NCBI RefSeq assembly: GCF_009758125.1
Contig: NZ_WRXO01000001.1
Coordinates: 1,240,001 to 1,304,000, forward strand
Origin: Chitinophaga oryziterrae
GTDB taxonomy: Bacteria > Bacteroidota > Bacteroidia > Chitinophagales > Chitinophagaceae
Reading direction: 5' to 3'
DNA length: 64,000 nt
A program made the position numbers and the translations under genes. The notes beneath the pieces are model-generated. The model was not told the DNA's origin. It saw only the letters and a program-made list of their open reading frames with translations, and made no database searches. Positions 34,970-45,014 of this stretch are shown in pieces (the first letter of the stretch is position 1; every line of letters begins with the position of its first letter).

Positions 34970-35185
34970 CTATTCTAATACAGTACATTGATAACCCATG
35001 TGTTGTACTAACTTTATAATGGCTGTTTCTTCTATGGGCTTAGTTTGGGCTACAATTCTCAATACTTTGTCGCAATCTTCCATATCAATACTACAGGTAG
35101 CCACGTTAAATGAAGCAGAGATGGCTTCCAGCACATTTATCTTATCCTGTGTGGTATTAATATTCGTCCTGAATATTCCAATCAT
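34970..35185 (-). CDS. Small hypothetical protein
   Basis: 71 residues with the alternating pattern of a ferredoxin-like (HMA-like) fold: MIGIFRTNINTTQDKINVLEAI, then DMEDCDKVLRIVA and a final helix-strand. The CxxC metal site is missing, with isolated Cys at about 31, 38 and 67. It is divergent from an AraC regulator, with 104 bases between the starts. Its conserved-looking composition supports a real gene, but I cannot assign a function. Confidence 0.55.
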   Translation of the reverse strand: MIGIFRTNINTTQDKINVLEAISASFNVATCSIDMEDCDKVLRIVAQTKPIEETAIIKLVQHMGYQCTVLE

Positions 35186-35197
35186 AACAAATTATTA

Positions 35198-35215
35198 AAT
35201 ATTTGGGAATATTTT
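35198..35215. promoter_or_regulatory. Dyad in the divergent AraC intergenic region
   Basis: AAATATT-TGGG-AATATTT is a perfect 7-4-7 inverted repeat just upstream of the small hypothetical gene and 75 bases before the AraC ATG. It is a candidate regulator site, though AT-rich dyads can occur by chance. Confidence 0.35.
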
Positions 35216-35289
35216 TGTGCAAATTTGAAGCACTTTGTCCGGTTAACTGTTACACGAGAAGGATTAAAATTTATATTTAACGGATTATT

Positions 35290-36270
35290 ATGGGCATTCA
35301 GATATCTAATGACTCGCACGAGGTATTATTCAGGGAAGAGGACCTTTTCCCCCTGGAAAAGCTGCATTCACCTTCCCTGATAGAAGAAACGCAGCAACTG
35401 GAGCGTGATTTCGGGGAAGCCAGCCTCCGGGAGATATTTTTTGATGGTTATCATATTGCGATGGGAAGTGCGCAGATCTATCAGAATCTACATATAGAAT
35501 CTACAGAGAACATCAATACGGTATCCCTGATGTTCCTGATACACGGGCAGATTGACACGGATATGGAAGCTGCCGGGAAACGCCGTTTTTCTTCCCTGGA
35601 GCATAATCTTATCTACAACCCTTTTGAGACGGAGAATGCTTCTGTAATCAAACAGAATAACATGGAAATGGTGGCATTGAATTTTTCTGCTGAGCGTTTT
35701 CTGGAGCTGGCTGTCAACAATGGACGTGTACTGGATGGTCTGGCCAACAAAGTGGCAGTTGGGAAGGCAATCATGCTGAATAAAAACAGTAATCAACCAA
35801 TTACCACAAGGATGCTGGCGATACTCGATGATGTGAAGAAGTGCGAATTCAAGGGTGGGTTGAAGAAGTTGTATTTACAGTCTAAGGTCCTGGAGTTACT
35901 GGCTTTGCAGTGCGAGCAATATGAGAGAGGAACGGAATTGCACAGTACTGTTTCGAAAACGGATAAAGAGAAGATTTATCATGCACGTGATATACTGCTG
36001 ATGCAGATGCAGGAACCTCCTTCCTTACAGGAGTTATCGAGATTGACAGGACTGAATGAATTTAAGCTGAAAAGTGGTTTTAAGCAGGTATTTAATAATA
36101 CAGTGTATGGATATCTGAATGATCACCGGATGGAGCATGCGCGTAAACTGGTACTTGAGGGGAGTGTCTCTCTGACTGATATTGCAGATACGTATGGGTT
36201 TTCCTCTATACAGCACTTCAGTACTGCATTTAAGAAAAAGTTTGGGGTAAGCCCGGTAAAAATGAGGTAG
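35290..36270 (+). CDS. AraC family transcriptional regulator
   Basis: 326 residues. The C-terminal ~100 residues hold two helix-turn-helix motifs: LQELSRLTGLNEFKLKSGFK and VSLTDIADTYGFSSIQHFST followed by FKKKFGVSPVKMR. The N-terminal ~210 residues are a putative ligand-sensing part without a recognised family. Its divergent neighbour may be a target. The inducer is unknown. Confidence 0.93.
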   Translation: MGIQISNDSHEVLFREEDLFPLEKLHSPSLIEETQQLERDFGEASLREIFFDGYHIAMGSAQIYQNLHIESTENINTVSLMFLIHGQIDTDMEAAGKRRFSSLEHNLIYNPFETENASVIKQNNMEMVALNFSAERFLELAVNNGRVLDGLANKVAVGKAIMLNKNSNQPITTRMLAILDDVKKCEFKGGLKKLYLQSKVLELLALQCEQYERGTELHSTVSKTDKEKIYHARDILLMQMQEPPSLQELSRLTGLNEFKLKSGFKQVFNNTVYGYLNDHRMEHARKLVLEGSVSLTDIADTYGFSSIQHFSTAFKKKFGVSPVKMR

Positions 36271-36298
36271 CGGCCAGACTAACCGGCCGCATACCCTG

Positions 36299-36925
36299 TT
36301 AATATGCTAAAGTGAATCTTTGTTTGATATGGGCTGGTTTTTCCAGTTCATCTATCATTGCTACCGCGTAATCGCCGGTAGATATCCTGCTATCTCCTTT
36401 TTCATCTGCCACTACCTGGTCTCTCCCTAAGCGGAATTTGCCGGTACGTTCTCCTGGTTCTATCATCATGGCCGGACTTAATACCGTCCAGTCCAGGTCA
36501 TCCTGTTCTTTTATTACATAAAACGCATCGCGGGTGGCGGAAGCACCACCTTTCCATTCTGCGGGGAATTCGGGGGTATCCAGTAATTGTAAACCCGGCT
36601 CTATTTCCAGGCTGCCTGCGCCGCTTACTGCCAGGAAGCGTTTAATACCAGCTTTCCTCACGCCGTTGATAATAGCTTTGATAGCATTTACATAGGTAGC
36701 TGATTCGTATGCGTTATAAGCGCTGATGACTGCCTCATTGCCGGCTACCAGGCTGGCAACGTCTGCGGTGGTTACATCTGCTTCTTTTATAGTAAGCAGC
36801 GGACTGATTGTAGTAATTTTTTCAGCATGTCTTACTATTGCTGTTACGCTATGTCCCCTGTCTAATGCTTCTTTCAAAATGGCTGAACCTATGAAGCCGG
36901 AGGCTCCGATAATGGCAATCTTCAT
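36299..36925 (-). CDS. NAD(P)H-binding Rossmann-fold oxidoreductase (SDR, YwnB-like)
   Basis: 208 residues. The atypical SDR glycine motif GASGFIGS is at residues 8-15, and the family continues through AVISAYNAYES, FLAVSGAGSLEI and the C-terminal GDYAVAMIDELEKPAHIKQRFT. The active-site YxxxK of classical SDRs is absent, so it may bind NAD(P) as a sensor or isomerase-like enzyme. Convergent with the AraC gene. Confidence 0.85.
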   Translation of the reverse strand: MKIAIIGASGFIGSAILKEALDRGHSVTAIVRHAEKITTISPLLTIKEADVTTADVASLVAGNEAVISAYNAYESATYVNAIKAIINGVRKAGIKRFLAVSGAGSLEIEPGLQLLDTPEFPAEWKGGASATRDAFYVIKEQDDLDWTVLSPAMMIEPGERTGKFRLGRDQVVADEKGDSRISTGDYAVAMIDELEKPAHIKQRFTLAY

Positions 36926-36983
36926 GTTTATCTGTTTTAGTGTGATCTAGTACAATAAACATTCCGTAGTGGATATTGTTAAC

Positions 36984-37015
36984 AAAAAAAGCTCCGCTGG
37001 TATACCCAACGGAGC
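36984..37015 (-). terminator. Terminator of hppA
   Basis: GCTCCG (36991-36996) pairs with CGGAGC (37010-37015). On the minus strand seven T residues follow. Confidence 0.85.
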
Positions 37016-37034
37016 CTTTTTATATTAAAAGAGT

Positions 37035-39260
37035 TTATTTTTTCAGTGCAACTACTTTAGCCTGAATCACTTGTTCTGTTTTTACGGTTGTCTTTTCTTC
37101 AACTTTAATGGTATGGAAAAGTTCCGCCAGGGTAGGAGCGATTACCAGGGATACGATAGACATCAGTTTGATAAGGATGTTCATAGAAGGCCCTGAGGTA
37201 TCTTTAAAAGGATCTCCTACGGTATCTCCTGTAACGGAAGCCTTATGCGGTTCTGATTTCTTATAATAAGTAATGCCGTTGATATCAACCCCTTTCTCAA
37301 AAGACTTCTTGGCATTATCCCATGCACCACCCGCATTGTTCTGGAACATCCCCATCAGTACACCACTCACGGTAGCACCTGCCAGGAACCCGCCTAATAC
37401 TTCGGGGCCGAATACAAAGCCCATGATTAATGGGGACAGTAACGCTATAGCGCCCGGCAACATCATCTTTTTAATAGAAGCCTGGGTAGAGATAGCTACG
37501 CACTTATCGTATTCGGGTTTACCGGTACCTTCCATGATCCCCGGGATTTCTTTGAACTGACGGCGAACTTCTTCCACCATACTCATCGCCGCTTCACCCA
37601 CAGCACGGATGGCCAGGGAAGAGAAGATGAAGGGGATCATGCCGCCTACAAATAAACCTGCCAGTACATCGGCTTTGTAAATATCTATACCGCTGATACC
37701 AGCCACGCCTACAAAGGCCGCGAAGAGCGCCAGTGAGGTAAGGGCAGCAGAGGCAATGGCAAAGCCTTTACCGGTAGCGGCGGTGGTGTTACCCACAGCA
37801 TCCAGGATATCTGTTTTTTCACGTACATCCTTAGGCAATTCGCTCATTTCAGCAATACCACCTGCGTTATCCGCAATAGGGCCGAAAGCGTCGATTGCCA
37901 GCTGCATGGCAGTAGTAGCCATCATACCTGCCGCTGCTATTGCAACACCGTATAAGCCTGCAAAATAGAAGGAACCGTAGATACCGGAGGCCAGCACCAG
38001 GATAGGTAAAAACGTAGATTCCATACCCACGGCCAGACCGCCGATCACGTTCGTCGCATGGCCTGTGGAAGACTGGCGGATGATGGACATTACGGGGCGT
38101 TTACCCATGGCAGTATAATATTCTGTGATGATGCTCATCAGTGTTCCTACCGCGAGGCCCACGAAGATGGCACCTACCACACCGTTTTGTGTAATGGCTT
38201 TTGCACCGTCTTTCAGCTGATCAGTACCGGCGATGAAATCACGTTTTAAATAGATGGCATCTGCAGGCATGATATAATATACCAGTGTAGCGCTGGCGAT
38301 AGCGGAGAGCACGATAGAACCCCAGTTTCCCATGTTTAACGCTCTTTGTACTACGCTGGTGCTGAGACCTGCAGTATCCGAGATGCGTACGAACATTGTG
38401 GCAATGATGGAGAATACGATACCCATGCCGGCAATCAGCATTGGTAATATAATGGGGGCGAGTCCGCCGAATTTATCGTGGGAAATAATTTCGCTGCCGA
38501 GTACCATGGTAGCGAGTACGGTAGCTACATAAGAGCCGAACAGATCAGCGCCCATACCAGCTACGTCACCTACGTTGTCGCCTACGTTATCGGCGATGGT
38601 AGCGGGGTTACGTGGATCATCCTCAGGGATACCTGCTTCCACTTTACCTACCAGGTCGGCTCCTACGTCTGCGGCTTTGGTATAGATACCTCCTCCTACG
38701 CGGGCGAAGAGCGCGATGCTTTCAGCACCCAGGGAGAAGCCGGTCAGCACTTCAATCGTCTTGATCATTTGATCTGTATTGGCTTCTGCGCCAAAATATG
38801 TTTTGAGCAGGATGAACAGGGAACCTAATCCCAGTACTGCGAGTCCTGCTACCCCCATTCCCATTACAGATCCTCCCGTGAAGGATACTTTAAGGGCCTG
38901 GGCGAGGCTGCTGCGTGCTGCCTGTGCGGTACGTACGTTTGCTTTAGTGGCTATCTTCATTCCAATAAAACCAGCTGTGGCAGAAAATACGGCGCCTACG
39001 ATGAAGGCCAGGGCGATGGTCCAGTCGGAATTCTTGTGGGATGCGCCCATGTAGGCCAACAAAAGGGCCGCGATGATAACGAAATAAGTGAGGATCTTGT
39101 ATTCTGCCTTCAGGAAAGCCATTGCGCCCTCGGCAATATACTTCGCTATTTCCTGCATTTTTTCATTGCCTGCATCCTGACGGGAAACCCAGGCACTTCG
39201 GATCGCTGTGAATAGTAACGCTAATAATCCAAAACAAGGAACGAGATAAACAATATTCAT
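37035..39260 (-). CDS. hppA: Membrane-bound ion-pumping pyrophosphatase
   Basis: 741 residues with about 16 membrane helices. The pyrophosphate site is readable as [20 protein letters not shown] followed by [10 protein letters not shown], with a second acidic cluster near [14 protein letters not shown]. The segment [10 protein letters not shown] carries Ala where K+-independent enzymes have Lys, so it should be a K+-dependent type. It hydrolyses pyrophosphate and exports H+ or Na+; which ion is not decided by inspection. Fifty-one bases after the NAD(P)H-hydrate repair gene. Confidence 0.94.
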   Translation of the reverse strand: MNIVYLVPCFGLLALLFTAIRSAWVSRQDAGNEKMQEIAKYIAEGAMAFLKAEYKILTYFVIIAALLLAYMGASHKNSDWTIALAFIVGAVFSATAGFIGMKIATKANVRTAQAARSSLAQALKVSFTGGSVMGMGVAGLAVLGLGSLFILLKTYFGAEANTDQMIKTIEVLTGFSLGAESIALFARVGGGIYTKAADVGADLVGKVEAGIPEDDPRNPATIADNVGDNVGDVAGMGADLFGSYVATVLATMVLGSEIISHDKFGGLAPIILPMLIAGMGIVFSIIATMFVRISDTAGLSTSVVQRALNMGNWGSIVLSAIASATLVYYIMPADAIYLKRDFIAGTDQLKDGAKAITQNGVVGAIFVGLAVGTLMSIITEYYTAMGKRPVMSIIRQSSTGHATNVIGGLAVGMESTFLPILVLASGIYGSFYFAGLYGVAIAAAGMMATTAMQLAIDAFGPIADNAGGIAEMSELPKDVREKTDILDAVGNTTAATGKGFAIASAALTSLALFAAFVGVAGISGIDIYKADVLAGLFVGGMIPFIFSSLAIRAVGEAAMSMVEEVRRQFKEIPGIMEGTGKPEYDKCVAISTQASIKKMMLPGAIALLSPLIMGFVFGPEVLGGFLAGATVSGVLMGMFQNNAGGAWDNAKKSFEKGVDINGITYYKKSEPHKASVTGDTVGDPFKDTSGPSMNILIKLMSIVSLVIAPTLAELFHTIKVEEKTTVKTEQVIQAKVVALKK

Positions 39261-39311
39261 ATCGGGAATTTTTACAATTCTATAAATATAAACTTTTATC
39301 GGAAACGGTAT

Positions 39312-40829
39312 CTATTGATTTTTATGCAAGGTGAGAAAGGTTCTGCCTAAGTAAGCAGGGATGTCTTCCGCTGTCATGGCTTCCTGTGAGAGTGCGGCTG
39401 CGGCGAAATCGCCGGCCAGACCGTGAATGTATACACCAAGCAGCATGGCATCCCTGGAAGAATACCCTTGAGCCACCAGCGAGGTGATGATACCGGTAAG
39501 GACGTCTCCACTACCTCCTGTGGCCATGCCGGGGTTACCGGTGGCATTGAAATAGAGTTCGCCATCGGGACTGGCCATTGCGGTATAGCGGCCTTTTAGC
39601 AGGATACAGAGTCTCCTTTCCACCGCCTTTTGAGACAACAGCTCCAATCGTGCTATATCATTATCCGTTTTACCAAAAAGGCGTTCAAACTCTTTAGGGT
39701 GGGGGGTAAGGATAGAATTCTCAGGTACTTTGGCGAATGTTTTGGGGTTTGTTGATAGTAGATTGAGGGCATCCGCATCTATTACCATTGGCTGCCGGTA
39801 ATGGTCCAGTAGTTTGTCAAGGGCCCATATGGAGCCGGCGGCAGTGCCAAGACCGGGGCCTATGCCGATCGTCTTATATTTTTTAGCTTCTTCTTCGGAA
39901 GGGAAGCTGGAGCTGTGATCGAATTGTTCGTCCGTGATACACATGGCAGCCGGAACGGATATCTGCATGATATCGTAACCGCATTTAGGGATGTGGCAGG
40001 TGAGTAAGCCTACGCCTGCCTGCAGACAGGATTTAGCGCTTAATATGGCAGCTCCCATCTTTCCATAACTGCCGGCAATCAGCAGTACATGTCCAAATGT
40101 ACCTTTGTGTGAAAAGGGTTTACGTGGTTTGTATAAATCCCGCATCATGGCCCCGTCCGTGATGTTGAATTTTGCGGGTGTACGAGCGATATAATCCGGA
40201 TGTAAGCCGATGGGCAGTATATGTACTTCGCCTATACGCACCGCATTTTCTGGCAGTAAAAAGGCCAGTTTGGGTAGTTCAAAGCTGAGGGTATGATGAG
40301 CCTGTACGGAAGGCTGGTTTACACTGGAAGTATCTGTCAGCAAGCCGGAAGGGATATCGATAGCAATGATGGTATGCTGTTCATAACAGCTGTTGATACG
40401 ACTGATAGTATCTGCAATAAGGCCTTCTGCAGGTCTGTTTAACCCGGTACCCAGGATAGCATCGATAATGACGGTATCTTTTGCCAGTTGGGGGAATGTT
40501 TGCAGCGTATGAAGGCTTTCAGGGTAGTAGCGTTGTAAGGATTTGTAATTAGCCTGATGATCTTCAGAAGCCTGCTGGCTATGAGGTATGATGTACGCGT
40601 GTGCATCGCAGCCCATGTTGCGCAGCATGCGGGTGATAGCAAGGCCATCTCCGCCGTTGTTGCCCATACCGCAGAATACGGCAAAAGGGTATTTTGTAAA
40701 GTGCTGTTCTGCCAGCCAGTCTGTGCAGGCAAGCGCAGCTTTTTCCATTAGCGCCAGGCTGCTTATAGGCGTATGTTTGATTGTATAAGCATCGGCTTCC
40801 CGAATCTGTAAAGCAGTAAATATTTTCAT
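39312..40829 (-). CDS. nnr: Bifunctional NAD(P)H-hydrate epimerase / ADP-dependent dehydratase
   Basis: 505 residues with the YjeF_N epimerase domain (about 1-215, including FCGMGNNGGDGLAITRML and IDIPSGL) and the carbohydrate-kinase-like dehydratase domain (about 225-500, including PKCG..., LTPHPKEFERLF and GNPGMATGGSGDVLTG). It repairs hydrated NADH and NADPH. The fused form is the standard one in bacteria. It probably shares a transcript with hppA downstream. Confidence 0.95.
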   Translation of the reverse strand: MKIFTALQIREADAYTIKHTPISSLALMEKAALACTDWLAEQHFTKYPFAVFCGMGNNGGDGLAITRMLRNMGCDAHAYIIPHSQQASEDHQANYKSLQRYYPESLHTLQTFPQLAKDTVIIDAILGTGLNRPAEGLIADTISRINSCYEQHTIIAIDIPSGLLTDTSSVNQPSVQAHHTLSFELPKLAFLLPENAVRIGEVHILPIGLHPDYIARTPAKFNITDGAMMRDLYKPRKPFSHKGTFGHVLLIAGSYGKMGAAILSAKSCLQAGVGLLTCHIPKCGYDIMQISVPAAMCITDEQFDHSSSFPSEEEAKKYKTIGIGPGLGTAAGSIWALDKLLDHYRQPMVIDADALNLLSTNPKTFAKVPENSILTPHPKEFERLFGKTDNDIARLELLSQKAVERRLCILLKGRYTAMASPDGELYFNATGNPGMATGGSGDVLTGIITSLVAQGYSSRDAMLLGVYIHGLAGDFAAAALSQEAMTAEDIPAYLGRTFLTLHKNQ

Positions 40830-40860
40830 CCTGCTTAAATATAAGAATTCCTAAAACGAC

Positions 40861-40898
40861 AAAGCCGGATTACAAATGAAAATTTGCAATCCGGCTTT
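40861..40898 (-). terminator. Terminator of the nhaA-barrel protein cluster
   Basis: AAAGCCGGATT (40861-40871) pairs with AATCCGGCTTT (40888-40898), and an inner AAAT/ATTT stem extends it. The downstream T tract on the minus strand is broken. Confidence 0.65.
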
Positions 40899-40916
40899 AA
40901 ATAAAATAAAGTCTTA

Positions 40917-41438
40917 TTATTTGAATGTATACCTGGCAGAGATACCACCGATCTCTTCACCGAAGTGATGAACACCACCGCTGAAGTTAACGTATGGTTT
41001 TAAGTCAGCGCTCAGTACCAACGGAATCTTTTTGAATGTGTATTCTACACCAAAGATACCATCCAGACCGCCGGTTACATAAGTACCATCGCCATGTCTG
41101 TAGTAATCATCACGGTAGTAGTCGAAGCGGTCATAAGCACCTATGTGCACACCACCACCTGCGTACATCAGGAATTCTTTCTTACCGAAAACATTCCAGT
41201 GGTACTCGTACAAGCCGGTAAATGTAACATTCTGCTGTTCGCTTACATTGGTAGAAACGATGCCTTCAATGGCATGTGGACCTGCAATAAAATGTTTCAC
41301 AGTAAAGCCTACCAGGAAAGGGTTTACCCTTACACCCAGTGCTGTTGAATAATTAGCGATAGAGCTGTTTCTTTTTTGTGCACTTGCCTGAATGGAGATC
41401 ATTGCGAACAGGCCAAAGAATAACACAAGTTGTTTCAT
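40917..41438 (-). CDS. Small outer-membrane beta-barrel protein (paralogue 1)
   Basis: 173 residues: signal peptide (about 1-20, ending ASA), then short beta-strands ending in the typical terminal strand ISARYTFK. It shares architecture with its upstream neighbour (for example G-L-Y-E-x-H/Y-W, GGGxHxG and GVDG/GLDG-I-F/G-Y-F segments), which suggests tandem duplication. Function unknown; likely OmpW/porin-like superfamily. Confidence 0.7.
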   Translation of the reverse strand: MKQLVLFFGLFAMISIQASAQKRNSSIANYSTALGVRVNPFLVGFTVKHFIAGPHAIEGIVSTNVSEQQNVTFTGLYEYHWNVFGKKEFLMYAGGGVHIGAYDRFDYYRDDYYRHGDGTYVTGGLDGIFGVEYTFKKIPLVLSADLKPYVNFSGGVHHFGEEIGGISARYTFK

Positions 41439-41461
41439 ATATATCTGGTTTTAAAAAAAGA

Positions 41462-41929
41462 TTAACGTCCGAAAGTATATCTTATTGATATGGCAAAATC
41501 TGCAAGATCTGATGATGTATTGAAGTGAATGGCTGGTTTCCAGTCGAGGCTTACATTTATCGGTAAATTCAGATCTGCCGGAAAAACATAATCAATTCCA
41601 CCAATACCATCTACACCTGCAATGAACTTCACATTATCATTCTCTTTACGACTGCCCATATGTGCGCCACCTCCTACAAACCATCCAAACCCCTCTGTTG
41701 TTAAAGCGGAAAGGTCGAAATGCCTTTCATATAAACCGGTGATGGTGAAAGTGTGTGCGTATGCTCCGGCTATGGCTTCCACTGCATTGGCGTCATCGAA
41801 AAAGTAACGTGCAGTGACACCGAATGGTAGTCCTAAACGGAGGCCTGCCTGAGGATTACCTTTTAACTGTGCATTTGCATGATTGTGGCCCAGTACCAGG
41901 AGCATAAATATGAACAGCGTCTTCTTCAT
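41462..41929 (-). CDS. Small outer-membrane beta-barrel protein (paralogue 2)
   Basis: 155 residues from the ATG at 41929, which begins a proper signal peptide (MKKTLFIFMLLVLGHNHANA); seven more in-frame codons exist upstream. The mature protein has the same strand pattern as the gene 23 bases downstream and ends ISIRYTFGR. Function unknown. Confidence 0.68.
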   Translation of the reverse strand: MKKTLFIFMLLVLGHNHANAQLKGNPQAGLRLGLPFGVTARYFFDDANAVEAIAGAYAHTFTITGLYERHFDLSALTTEGFGWFVGGGAHMGSRKENDNVKFIAGVDGIGGIDYVFPADLNLPINVSLDWKPAIHFNTSSDLADFAISIRYTFGR

Positions 41930-41970
41930 ATTAGTTGGAATGCTCTGCAATAACGGTGCCAGTGTGGCAA

Positions 41971-43107
41971 TTATTGTTGTTTTTTGATAACAAGATAAAA
42001 GTATCCTATAAGTCCCGATAGGAGGGAGGCCGCTATTACGGCTATTTTAGCCGTAATCTGCCGGGCTGGTTCCGGATATGCAAGGGTGGAGATGAAGATG
42101 GACATCGTGAAGCCTATACCTGCGATAATGCCTACACCCAATAGCTGTGACCAGTTGGTCTGAGCTGGCAGTGCTGCCAGTTTAAGCTTGGTGGCAATAT
42201 AAGAGAACCCAAAGATTCCCAATGGTTTACCGATTACCAGTCCTGCCAGAATACCATAGCTGATGGTATTGTTAAAAGCATTGAGCATGTCTGGCGGGAA
42301 TATAATGGCCGTATTTGAAAGTGCAAATACCGGCATGATAAAGAAGTTCACAGGATCATGGAGCCGGCTGATGAGCGGCGGTAAACGTGTCAGCGGGATA
42401 CAGCCTGCGAGCAGCACACCGGCGATAGTGGCATGGATACCGGAGTTGTAAATACAGTACCATAATATTAGGCCGGGAATGAGGTAGAACACCGGTTTTT
42501 GCACCTTGCAGAGATTTAACACAATGAGCAGCAGCATGATACCTGCAGCAGTGAGCAGATAACCGGTATGCAGGCTGGCAGTGTAAAAAACAGCGATGGT
42601 AAGTATCGCGCCGAGATCGTCTATGATGGCCAGGGCAGTGAGGAATATTTTTAGTGTGAGAGGGACCCTTCTTCCTAATAAGGATAGAACGCCCAGTGAA
42701 AAAGCGATATCAGTAGCCATGGGTATTCCCCAGCCATGAGAATAAGGCGTGTTGATGTTGAATACCAGGAAGATGATTGCCGGGCAAGCCATTCCTCCAA
42801 TGGCTGCCAGTACAGGCAACATGGATTTTTTGATGGAAGATAATTCGCCGGTGGTCAGCTCTCTTTTAATCTCCATTCCTACCAGGAAGAAGAAGGGGAC
42901 CATTAAGCCGTCGTTGATCCAGTGTAGTATAGTGTGCGGGAGATGTTCGCCAATGTGTACGGAAGTATCCCAGAATGATATGTAAGCCTGTTGCCAGGGC
43001 GAATTAGCCAGTATCAGAGATACAATAGTGCAAAGGATCAGGATACTCCCTACCGCCCTGCTGTCGTGTAAAAACTGATAGATGGGCGATAGGAATTTTC
43101 TAATCAT
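41971..43107 (-). CDS. nhaA: Na+/H+ antiporter NhaA
   Basis: 378 residues with about 12 membrane helices. The ion-binding Asp pair is in ALAIIDDLGAILTIAVFYT (corresponding to D163/D164 of E. coli NhaA), and HWINDGLMVPFFFLVGMEIKRE is a family signature. It exchanges Na+ or Li+ for protons at the inner membrane. It begins two bases after the OstA gene, so it is co-transcribed with LPS-transport genes. Confidence 0.95.
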   Translation of the reverse strand: MIRKFLSPIYQFLHDSRAVGSILILCTIVSLILANSPWQQAYISFWDTSVHIGEHLPHTILHWINDGLMVPFFFLVGMEIKRELTTGELSSIKKSMLPVLAAIGGMACPAIIFLVFNINTPYSHGWGIPMATDIAFSLGVLSLLGRRVPLTLKIFLTALAIIDDLGAILTIAVFYTASLHTGYLLTAAGIMLLLIVLNLCKVQKPVFYLIPGLILWYCIYNSGIHATIAGVLLAGCIPLTRLPPLISRLHDPVNFFIMPVFALSNTAIIFPPDMLNAFNNTISYGILAGLVIGKPLGIFGFSYIATKLKLAALPAQTNWSQLLGVGIIAGIGFTMSIFISTLAYPEPARQITAKIAVIAASLLSGLIGYFYLVIKKQQ

Positions 43108-43109
43108 AT

Positions 43110-45014
43110 TTATTGGTTTTCTTTTTCTTCTACTTTTTCAGGTGCTGCTTTGACCGTATTTACAGAACCCATTAACTCGTATTTTGTTTTGGGTCTCCGT
43201 TTTATCTCCCAATGGAAATTTTCCAGTAATAACTGATCTAATGGTCGCTGGGAGAACGGGAACATCGTTCCTTCAGGATCTTTGATAAAGGTAACGTGAT
43301 GTAACTCGCTATTCCTGAAGTAGATGTTGATGATACCGCTGAGTGTTTTGTTTACACTGATAAAGGCGCCATCATCATCCTTAATATAATATATACTTTC
43401 TGCGTTCCCATCCACATGCATCCAGTCGAGGGTTTGTCCTACGAAGTAACCGGTGATCTGGTTACCTTTTATCTGGTTATATAATTCTTTTCCTGCTTCT
43501 TTTACTATCAGCCCGTTTTGGTCGAGCAGTATTTTATCAGCAGTTTGATTTTTTATATACAGGAAGATGGTGTCTCCGGTAAGCTGTGTACCGGTGGCCC
43601 ATAATACAGGTTGTTTATAGAAGCGAAAGATAGAATCTTTTGAAGTATAATACAAGCTGTCTGCTACTCCCTGAAGAGAATCGGAGAAGATACGGACATT
43701 ATGCCAGGCCATCAGATAACGGTGTTCAGTGGTATCTTTTGCCTGTGCGGTATCGGATAGCGGCGCTAATGGTTTGGCTGCGAGAGCACTGTCTGTGGCG
43801 GATTTTGGCTTTAATGTCAGCCCTTTACGGGGTATGATAGCAGCCGTATCTTTTGCCAATGCTTTCATTGTGCTATCGGCAGGTTTTAAGGCACTATCAA
43901 GTCTTAAAGCAAACGCATTATGTTTACCGGCCGAATCTATACTGAGAGAATCTTTCTGTATAGAAATCCCTATTAGTGCAGAATCTATTGTTGGTGTAAC
44001 AATAACCTGCTTTTTTGTGCTGGTATCTCTTTTTACAATACCGGAGAACAGCGTATCAGCAGATACATACAGCGTATCTTTCTGCCTTTCCATGATCATC
44101 AGCGGATGCTGGGTTGCCAGGACGGTTTTCTGTGCCTGGTTAACGGTACCATAGTTAGAGAGCAGTGTCATTTTCTGCGCGGTATCGCGGTAGATCATAT
44201 TACCGATGGCATATGCGAAGCCGGTGCGTTTATCCATGGTGATCCTGTCGGCAGTAATGGTAGCGGTACTATCCTGGATGGTAGGACGGCTGTCAAAGTT
44301 ACCCTGACCAGTTTCCGTATTGTATTCACCAGAGGTGGCATACATGATGGTTTTACCATCGTTGATAGTAGTAGGAGCTACGATAGTAGCTATTTTTGTT
44401 TCAGTATTATAAAGAAGTGTATCGGTAGACAGGGTATATTCCGGGTCTATCATCACTACATTCTTCTTAAAGTATACATCTTTGGTATCTGCGTAGTAGA
44501 ATCCTTCCTGGCTGGTGAGTACACTTTTGCCATTCACCAGCTTACCGCCCTGTTCATAAGTACCGATGCGGGCATTCATGTCGTATTTAAGTTCCGGGCC
44601 GGAGATGGTGATCTTTCCATCGGTTAGCCGGGCGTTATCGCGAAGGGTAGCCAGTTTCGTATCTCCTTCATAATGAAGGTAATCTCCGTAGATATTGATA
44701 CTATCTGCCTGGTTAATATGTATATGACCATAGGCATCCAGTATGTTGGAAGCCCTGTTAATGAGTGCACTATCGCAATAGAAAAGGGTATTTCCCTGGC
44801 GAAAGATGGCATTTCCAATAAAACGGTTCAGTTGCACGGTGTCTTTGGTGATAACATTCAGTTTATCTGACTGAATGATATGAATCACCTTGGTAGAATC
44901 CGTATTACCTGGCTGAGTTTGTGGTTGCTGAGCCATGGCAGGAAAGAATCCACCGAGGCAGATCCCTGTCAGGATGAGCCCGTATTTTGCTAATTGCTGT
45001 ATCTTCAAAATCAT
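43110..45014 (-). CDS. OstA-like (LptA/LptD N-terminal-like) protein
   Basis: 634 residues: signal peptide (about 1-28), then an OstA/LptA-type beta-jellyroll (NVITKDTVQLNRFIGNAIFRQGNTLFYCDSA and further GHIHINQADSINIYGDYLHYEGDTK). A Ser/Asp/Lys-rich linker (about 335-430) follows, then a second OstA-like stretch. The domain carries lipopolysaccharide across the periplasm. Its gene overlaps mlaD-like upstream by four bases. LptD lies nearby on the other strand, supporting a role in LPS export. Confidence 0.82.
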   Translation of the reverse strand: MILKIQQLAKYGLILTGICLGGFFPAMAQQPQTQPGNTDSTKVIHIIQSDKLNVITKDTVQLNRFIGNAIFRQGNTLFYCDSALINRASNILDAYGHIHINQADSINIYGDYLHYEGDTKLATLRDNARLTDGKITISGPELKYDMNARIGTYEQGGKLVNGKSVLTSQEGFYYADTKDVYFKKNVVMIDPEYTLSTDTLLYNTETKIATIVAPTTINDGKTIMYATSGEYNTETGQGNFDSRPTIQDSTATITADRITMDKRTGFAYAIGNMIYRDTAQKMTLLSNYGTVNQAQKTVLATQHPLMIMERQKDTLYVSADTLFSGIVKRDTSTKKQVIVTPTIDSALIGISIQKDSLSIDSAGKHNAFALRLDSALKPADSTMKALAKDTAAIIPRKGLTLKPKSATDSALAAKPLAPLSDTAQAKDTTEHRYLMAWHNVRIFSDSLQGVADSLYYTSKDSIFRFYKQPVLWATGTQLTGDTIFLYIKNQTADKILLDQNGLIVKEAGKELYNQIKGNQITGYFVGQTLDWMHVDGNAESIYYIKDDDGAFISVNKTLSGIINIYFRNSELHHVTFIKDPEGTMFPFSQRPLDQLLLENFHWEIKRRPKTKYELMGSVNTVKAAPEKVEEKENQ

